Assembly: GCA_015486505.1 (NCBI GenBank)
Contig: WFRP01000285.1
Span: 1-19,696 of the forward strand
Direction of reading: 5' to 3'
Length of the DNA stretch: 19,696 nucleotides
From: Pseudomonadota bacterium
Lineage (GTDB): Bacteria; Desulfobacterota; Anaeroferrophillalia; Anaeroferrophillales; Tharpellaceae
The first letter of the stretch is position 1; every line of letters starts with the position of its first letter. The translations under genes and the position numbers were made by a program. The notes under the pieces are model-generated. The model worked only from the letters and a program-made list of their open reading frames with translations. It had not been told where the DNA came from and did not search any database. Positions 16,587-19,696 of the stretch are shown here, piece by piece.

Positions 16587-16588
16587 TT

Positions 16589-18271
16589 TCAGCTTGACCT
16601 TTGTGTACAGTTTGTTTCAACGATATTACCATCCTGAAAGTTCAAAATGCGGTCACAATAATCAAAATAGCGGTCGTCATGGGTTACGGCGACAATAGTT
16701 TTGCCCTCTCGTTGCAGACGCGGCAGCAGTTCAAGGTAGAAATATTCACGGAAATAGGGGTCCTGATCTGCGGCCCACTCGTCGAAAATATAGACCGGCT
16801 TATCTTCCATCAGTGCAACAATCAGGGCCAGCCTTTTTTTCTGCCCGGTTGAAAGATCAATATTGGAAAATTGATCGCCAACCCGTCCGGTCTTGTAATC
16901 TAACTGGAAGAGTGCCAAAAGCTCGGCAGTTTTGCCGGGATCGGTTTCATGCAGGCCATGGAGCTTCTGGAAGAGATGAAAGTCTGAAAAAACTGCGGCA
17001 AAGGTTTCCCGATAAGCCTGGTTGTGGTTAAAAAGAACGAGATTGTCGTTTAGTTTGATCTCCCCTTGGTGGGGTTTGTAAAAGCCGGCAAATAGTTTAA
17101 GGAAAGTGGTTTTTCCGCTGCCATTACGGCCGCAAATGAAGACAATATCTCCTTTTTTCAAGCTAAAGGAGAGCGGGCCGACGACAAAGGTTTTTTTTCG
17201 GTCAGCATCATAGTAGGAGTACTTGATATTATTAAGTTCCAGTGAAGAAAAAGCCGGAGGGTTGTAAATTTCAGCATTATGATCGTCAAATACGATATCA
17301 TTTTTTCGCAGATGTTCATCAATGCTCGCGTCAAGATCGTTGATTCCTTGAATGGCCACACTTACCTGGGAATTGTAGTTGACCATTCTGACTATATTTG
17401 CGGTAGGGATAAAGACAAAGAAGATGGCCGAGACCAGTTTGAAGGTCATCATCGAATCGTTGTTGTTGTGCCAGCCCAAAACCGGCATCAGAAAAACAAT
17501 AATCGCCAGGAGGATGTAGAAAAACATCTGGACTAAAACGTAGATGTTGGAGAAGTCTTTGCCGGCCAGGATGCGGCTTTCGGCAAGCTCGCCGGAGCTT
17601 TCCGAAAATTTGGCGGCGAGATCCCGATCCCGACGGCTGTTCAACAGGCACTCCTTAAAACCGAAAAGAATGCCGCTTAAGAAATTGCCGACCTGCTGCT
17701 CATGGGTCGCGGCGGTGGCAAAGTGTCTTTCCACCGCGTTGGTTTTTTTGATAAAGAAAAACGAGGCCGCAGTCAGCATGGTGATGGCGATCAGAAAAGC
17801 TATTTTTGAGAGGAAAAAGATATATATGTAGACCATGACAATCAGGATCAGCTCGGGGCCGGTGGCCAGGATGAAAGCCCCGGTCTGGGCTATGGTCGCC
17901 GTCGATTTGATTATCTGGTCATGAATGTTTTCCCGGTTTTTCTGCTCAAAAAATTCAAGAGTGCAGAGGCGTAATCTGTCAAAGAGTGACTTACGTACCA
18001 GGTCAACCGCGTCTTCGGTCACCTCGAACGTAATATTCATCAAGGTTTTGGTGGTGGCTATGTAGCAGAAGAGGGTGAGCGCGAAGATCAGAAAAGTGGA
18101 AAAATCCAGGCTGGTTACATTCTTTCGTGCCGCGGAGTGGTTGATCAGTGCAACTACAGCCGTACTTGAGAGGCCGGAAATCAGGTTGAGCAGGAAAAAT
18201 TTGGGGGTAAAAAACCGGCAGTGGCGCTGGACAAAAGCGACCAAAGGAATTTTTTCCAGCATCCTGTTCAA
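16589..18271 (-). CDS. cyclic-peptide-type ABC exporter, fused permease and ATPase (SyrD/PvdE/YojI-like)
   Basis: 560 residues with a membrane half (hydrophobic segments within about 20-300) and a C-terminal ATPase. The ATPase has Walker A GRNGSGKTT (Lys387), the signature LSTGQ (472-476, Thr for the usual Gly), Walker B IFDE (Asp497, Glu498) followed by WAADQDP, and the switch His531 in VTHDDRYF. The DEWAADQDPxFR pattern is typical of the SyrD/PvdE/YojI group, which exports lipopeptides, pyoverdine precursors and small peptides, powered by ATP in the inner membrane. Start: a TTG at 18271 has GGAG 8 nt upstream and overlaps the previous stop as TTGA; an ATG at 18262 lacks such spacing. It is the second gene of the operon and is the likely exporter of the megasynthase product. 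Confidence 0.92.
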   Translation of the reverse strand: MNRMLEKIPLVAFVQRHCRFFTPKFFLLNLISGLSSTAVVALINHSAARKNVTSLDFSTFLIFALTLFCYIATTKTLMNITFEVTEDAVDLVRKSLFDRLRLCTLEFFEQKNRENIHDQIIKSTATIAQTGAFILATGPELILIVMVYIYIFFLSKIAFLIAITMLTAASFFFIKKTNAVERHFATAATHEQQVGNFLSGILFGFKECLLNSRRDRDLAAKFSESSGELAESRILAGKDFSNIYVLVQMFFYILLAIIVFLMPVLGWHNNNDSMMTFKLVSAIFFVFIPTANIVRMVNYNSQVSVAIQGINDLDASIDEHLRKNDIVFDDHNAEIYNPPAFSSLELNNIKYSYYDADRKKTFVVGPLSFSLKKGDIVFICGRNGSGKTTFLKLFAGFYKPHQGEIKLNDNLVLFNHNQAYRETFAAVFSDFHLFQKLHGLHETDPGKTAELLALFQLDYKTGRVGDQFSNIDLSTGQKKRLALIVALMEDKPVYIFDEWAADQDPYFREYFYLELLPRLQREGKTIVAVTHDDRYFDYCDRILNFQDGNIVETNCTQRSS

Positions 18272-18438
18272 ACTGTTTTCTCCAATTCACGCGGGATGGA
18301 AAAAATTAAAAACAGTAAGATCAACAATGGCGTTATCAAGAGTGACAGGAAAAAAAAGCCCCAGAACCCAATGAGTCGGTTTCTGCCGATATAGCCGTTC
18401 ATAACAGCCAGCAAAAGATATAAAAAAAACAATTCCAT
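18268..18438 (-). CDS. 56-residue small membrane protein, first gene of the operon
   Basis: A short gene with an ATG at 18438 and a clear ribosome site (GAGGA at 18445-18449, 6 nt upstream). Its TGA overlaps the TTG of the exporter gene (TTGA), a classic coupling arrangement. The protein has two hydrophobic stretches (about 3-13 and 25-46) split by a polar segment NGYIGRNR, and ends in a charged tail RELEKTV. The middle reads RLIGFWGFFFLSLLITPLL, a pattern (R-x-x-GFW-x-x-FFLSLL-[ST]-P-L) seen in small bacterial membrane proteins of unknown role. It may be an accessory subunit of the exporter. Coding is supported by the ribosome site, the overlap and the sensible membrane topology. Confidence 0.75.
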   Translation of the reverse strand: MELFFLYLLLAVMNGYIGRNRLIGFWGFFFLSLLITPLLILLFLIFSIPRELEKTV

Positions 18439-18483
18439 AAATGTTCCTCAAGGAGATAATTGCCGTTGTCGGATAAATATTTA

Positions 18484-18527
18484 AGGAGGCTTTGAGCTCA
18501 CAGTCTTATGCGAACTCAAAGCCTTCT
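18484..18527. promoter_or_regulatory. long hairpin in the operon leader
   Basis: An inverted repeat with arms 18484-18496 and 18515-18527 (10 perfect pairs, AGGCTTTGAG / CTCAAAGCCT, extended by a G-U and two more pairs) and an 18-nt loop lies 46-89 nt upstream of the first operon gene. On the minus strand it is followed by an A/T-rich stretch without a proper U-tract, so it is not a clear terminator. On the plus strand a T5 run comes about 8 nt later, but no plus-strand gene precedes it. It could be an operator or a 5'-leader attenuator. I see no convincing -35/-10 pair for the operon. Confidence 0.45.
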
Positions 18528-18565
18528 CGTCAGCATTTTTCAGACAGATAAGAAACGTTTGCTTT

Positions 18566-18573
18566 GATAAAAT
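18566..18573. repeat. left target-site duplication
   Basis: GATAAAAT adjoining the left end of the MITE, identical to the copy at 18814-18821. Removing the element and one copy restores a continuous A/T-rich sequence that would have been the empty site. Confidence 0.8.
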
Positions 18574-18813
18574 GTAACTATTCAGCCGAATCCGGGGTCG
18601 GGCGCGGTTTTTCTCCGCTAGGCGTTAAGATTTCTGTTTTTCCTTACGCTCACTGCGCCCGCCTTGCAAAACTCGCTACGCTCAAACAGTTGCAATGCTA
18701 ATGGGCTCCCGCTCGCTTCCGAAAAACAACGGAATCGTTTCCGCAACCGCTTACGAAAAACCACCCCCGCCCCCTCCAGAAAGTGGGGAGATAAAATTTG
18801 GCTGAATAGTTAC
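18574..18813. mobile_element. 240-bp IS66-like MITE with 8-bp target duplication
   Basis: The ends are near-perfect 18-bp terminal inverted repeats (GTAACTATTCAGCCGAAT at the left; the right end differs by one base). They are flanked by an identical 8-bp direct repeat GATAAAAT (18566-18573 and 18814-18821), the mark of transposition. Ends starting with GTAA and 8-bp duplications are features of the IS66 family. No transposase is encoded, so this is a non-autonomous element. The interior is also imperfectly palindromic (for example GGTTTTTC against GAAAAACC, and TTGCAA repeated near the centre), so the whole element can form one long hairpin. It lies 16 nt after the stop of the DUF697 gene and may serve as its terminator. 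Confidence 0.82.
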
Positions 18814-18821
18814 GATAAAAT
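18814..18821. repeat. right target-site duplication
   Basis: GATAAAAT adjoining the right end of the MITE, identical to the copy at 18566-18573. The perfect match suggests a fairly recent insertion. Confidence 0.8.
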
Positions 18822-18837
18822 TATGCTGGCGTTCGTT

Positions 18838-19326
18838 TTATGCTTTTGCCTTGGATTTAATCTCTTCGGCGACCTTTTTGCCTTTTTCAAATTCTTCCTT
18901 GAAATGGTCGCGCATTTTATTGGGATCCAGGTCCAGTAAGGTGCCGCCGGACTCAAAATGGCGGATAAAGAGATTGCCGATGGCGTAAGTGCTGGCTCCG
19001 GTAAACAGAGGCATAGAGAGCCCGCCGGCTATCGGCCCGATGATCGGGATGGCTTTTAAGAGGGAACCCATGAGCCCGCGGGAAAGAGATTCCGGAACGA
19101 CAAAACCGAGTAATGACGCAATAATCGCCTTGCCGTTTTGTTCTTTAAATGGGGTCTCGTAACGTTTGCAGAGATCGGCGATCATCTTTAACTGCAGTCC
19201 GCTGATTGCCGCCAGATCCAGAAAAGGTACAGGTATTAAGCCGGCACCCATTGAAAACCACATGTAGTTTTTGACGGTTTTGCTGGCCAGTTCCGCATTG
19301 TTTAGATTCTCAGTCACATCAGTCAT
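18838..19326 (-). CDS. DUF697-family membrane protein
   Basis: 162 residues from an ATG with a strong ribosome site (GGAGG 9 nt upstream). The family hallmark GLIPVPFLDLAAISGLQ lies at about 29-45. A second hydrophobic, glycine-rich region (about 85-125, LLKAIPIIGPIAGG) may be membrane-embedded, and the tail is highly charged (KEEFEKGKKVAEEIKSKAKA). DUF697 domains occur alone or fused to GTPases (YcjF-like), and their role is poorly known. It lies on the same strand as the biosynthetic operon but is separated from it by the MITE and the leader, so it is probably an independent neighbour. The 182 bp upstream (19327-19508) contain a TAGAAT box (19417-19422, minus strand) as a weak -10 candidate, without a good -35. 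Confidence 0.85.
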   Translation of the reverse strand: MTDVTENLNNAELASKTVKNYMWFSMGAGLIPVPFLDLAAISGLQLKMIADLCKRYETPFKEQNGKAIIASLLGFVVPESLSRGLMGSLLKAIPIIGPIAGGLSMPLFTGASTYAIGNLFIRHFESGGTLLDLDPNKMRDHFKEEFEKGKKVAEEIKSKAKA

Positions 19327-19508
19327 GATTCCGTTCCTCCATATTTCGGTTAAGATTATTTCGGATCCTCAAAAAAATCCTTACTGGAGGAATCTCCATC
19401 CCCCTTTAAGATAAACATTCTACGCACAGTCATCATTGGAAAATGACTTAACATGTCGATATATTTCAGTCAATACAAATAAAGTGCTGGTCATAATCCT
19501 TGTTCTTG

Positions 19509-19696
19509 CTATGTTGCCAACGTTCGGGTTGCCTGCCAGTCGGCGTGGACCATTTCGAGGAGTTTGCGATCGTTGTCGTAGTAAAGCTGGATCTTTTCCC
19601 AGTTCGGGCGGCCGCTTATTTTCTGCAGCAGGAGACCGTCGCTATCGAACCAGCGCGGCAGAATTCCGCCGAAGAAATAGCCGGCTTCTCTGAGCC
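19509..19696 (-). CDS. C-terminal 61 residues of an unidentified protein, cut by the window edge
   Basis: An open minus-strand frame enters from the right edge and ends at TAG (19509-19511). The 61 visible residues begin LREAGYFFGGILPRWF, continue with DSDGLLLQKISGRPNW and KIQLYYDNDRKLLEMVHADW, and end TRTLAT. The dense aromatic, structured composition supports real coding. The GYFFGGxLPRWF...DGLLxQK pattern reminds me of the C-terminal part of GNAT-like or ATP-binding/acetyltransferase fusion proteins, but I cannot confirm this from a fragment. The start and most of the gene lie outside the window. Confidence 0.6.
   Translation of the reverse strand, partial: LREAGYFFGGILPRWFDSDGLLLQKISGRPNWEKIQLYYDNDRKLLEMVHADWQATRTLAT

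Noticed and set aside
18664..18939. Plus-strand open frame of 91 codons
   Set aside because: It spans the MITE interior and runs antisense into the DUF697 gene; composition is that of the palindromic element.
19436..19693. Plus-strand open frame of 85 codons at the right edge
   Set aside because: Antisense to a more convincing minus-strand C-terminal coding fragment (19509-19696).

Overview
The window is a bacterial chromosomal segment dominated by one biosynthetic locus. The organism is probably Gram-negative: the locus has a membrane-anchored periplasmic-type binding protein and a SyrD/PvdE-like exporter. A deltaproteobacterium (Desulfobacterota) would fit, but that is an impression from gene style, not a proof. 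No rRNA, tRNA or CRISPR array is visible.

Layout, left to right. Positions 1-366 hold a GC-rich hairpin repeat and a minus-strand transcript candidate of about 100 nt with its own promoter and a strong intrinsic terminator. Next comes a plus-strand Sfp-type phosphopantetheinyl transferase (367-1080). It runs tail-to-tail into a 13.5 kb minus-strand gene (1055-14527) for one NRPS-PKS protein of about 4490 residues. Upstream of it on the same strand, almost without gaps, lie a membrane-anchored periplasmic-binding-protein-like gene, an SPFH/prohibitin-like membrane protein, a fused permease-ATPase exporter of the cyclic-peptide type, and an unlisted 56-residue membrane protein gene. These five genes look like one operon of about 17.4 kb reading right to left from 18438. 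Its leader contains a long hairpin. Upstream of the leader sits a 240-bp terminal-inverted-repeat element with a perfect 8-bp target duplication (an IS66-like MITE), then a DUF697 gene, then the 3' end of an unrelated gene cut by the window edge.

How the genes may work together. The transferase would arm the three carrier domains of the megasynthase. Its domain order is T-C-C-A-T-KS-KR-DH-T-C-A-AT. The KS module has no AT in the usual place; a malonyl-type AT is fused at the extreme C-terminus. The last A domain has no downstream carrier, the first carrier has no A domain, and there is no thioesterase or reductase. If the protein is cut between the two tandem C domains and the ends are joined, the order becomes a textbook line: C-A-T-KS-KR-DH-T-C-A-(AT)-T-C. 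I therefore propose a circularly permuted hybrid assembly line making a small acyl-peptide or vinylogous dipeptide, exported by the ABC transporter with help from the SPFH, binding-protein and small membrane components. The domain order is read from the sequence; the permutation and product are inference.
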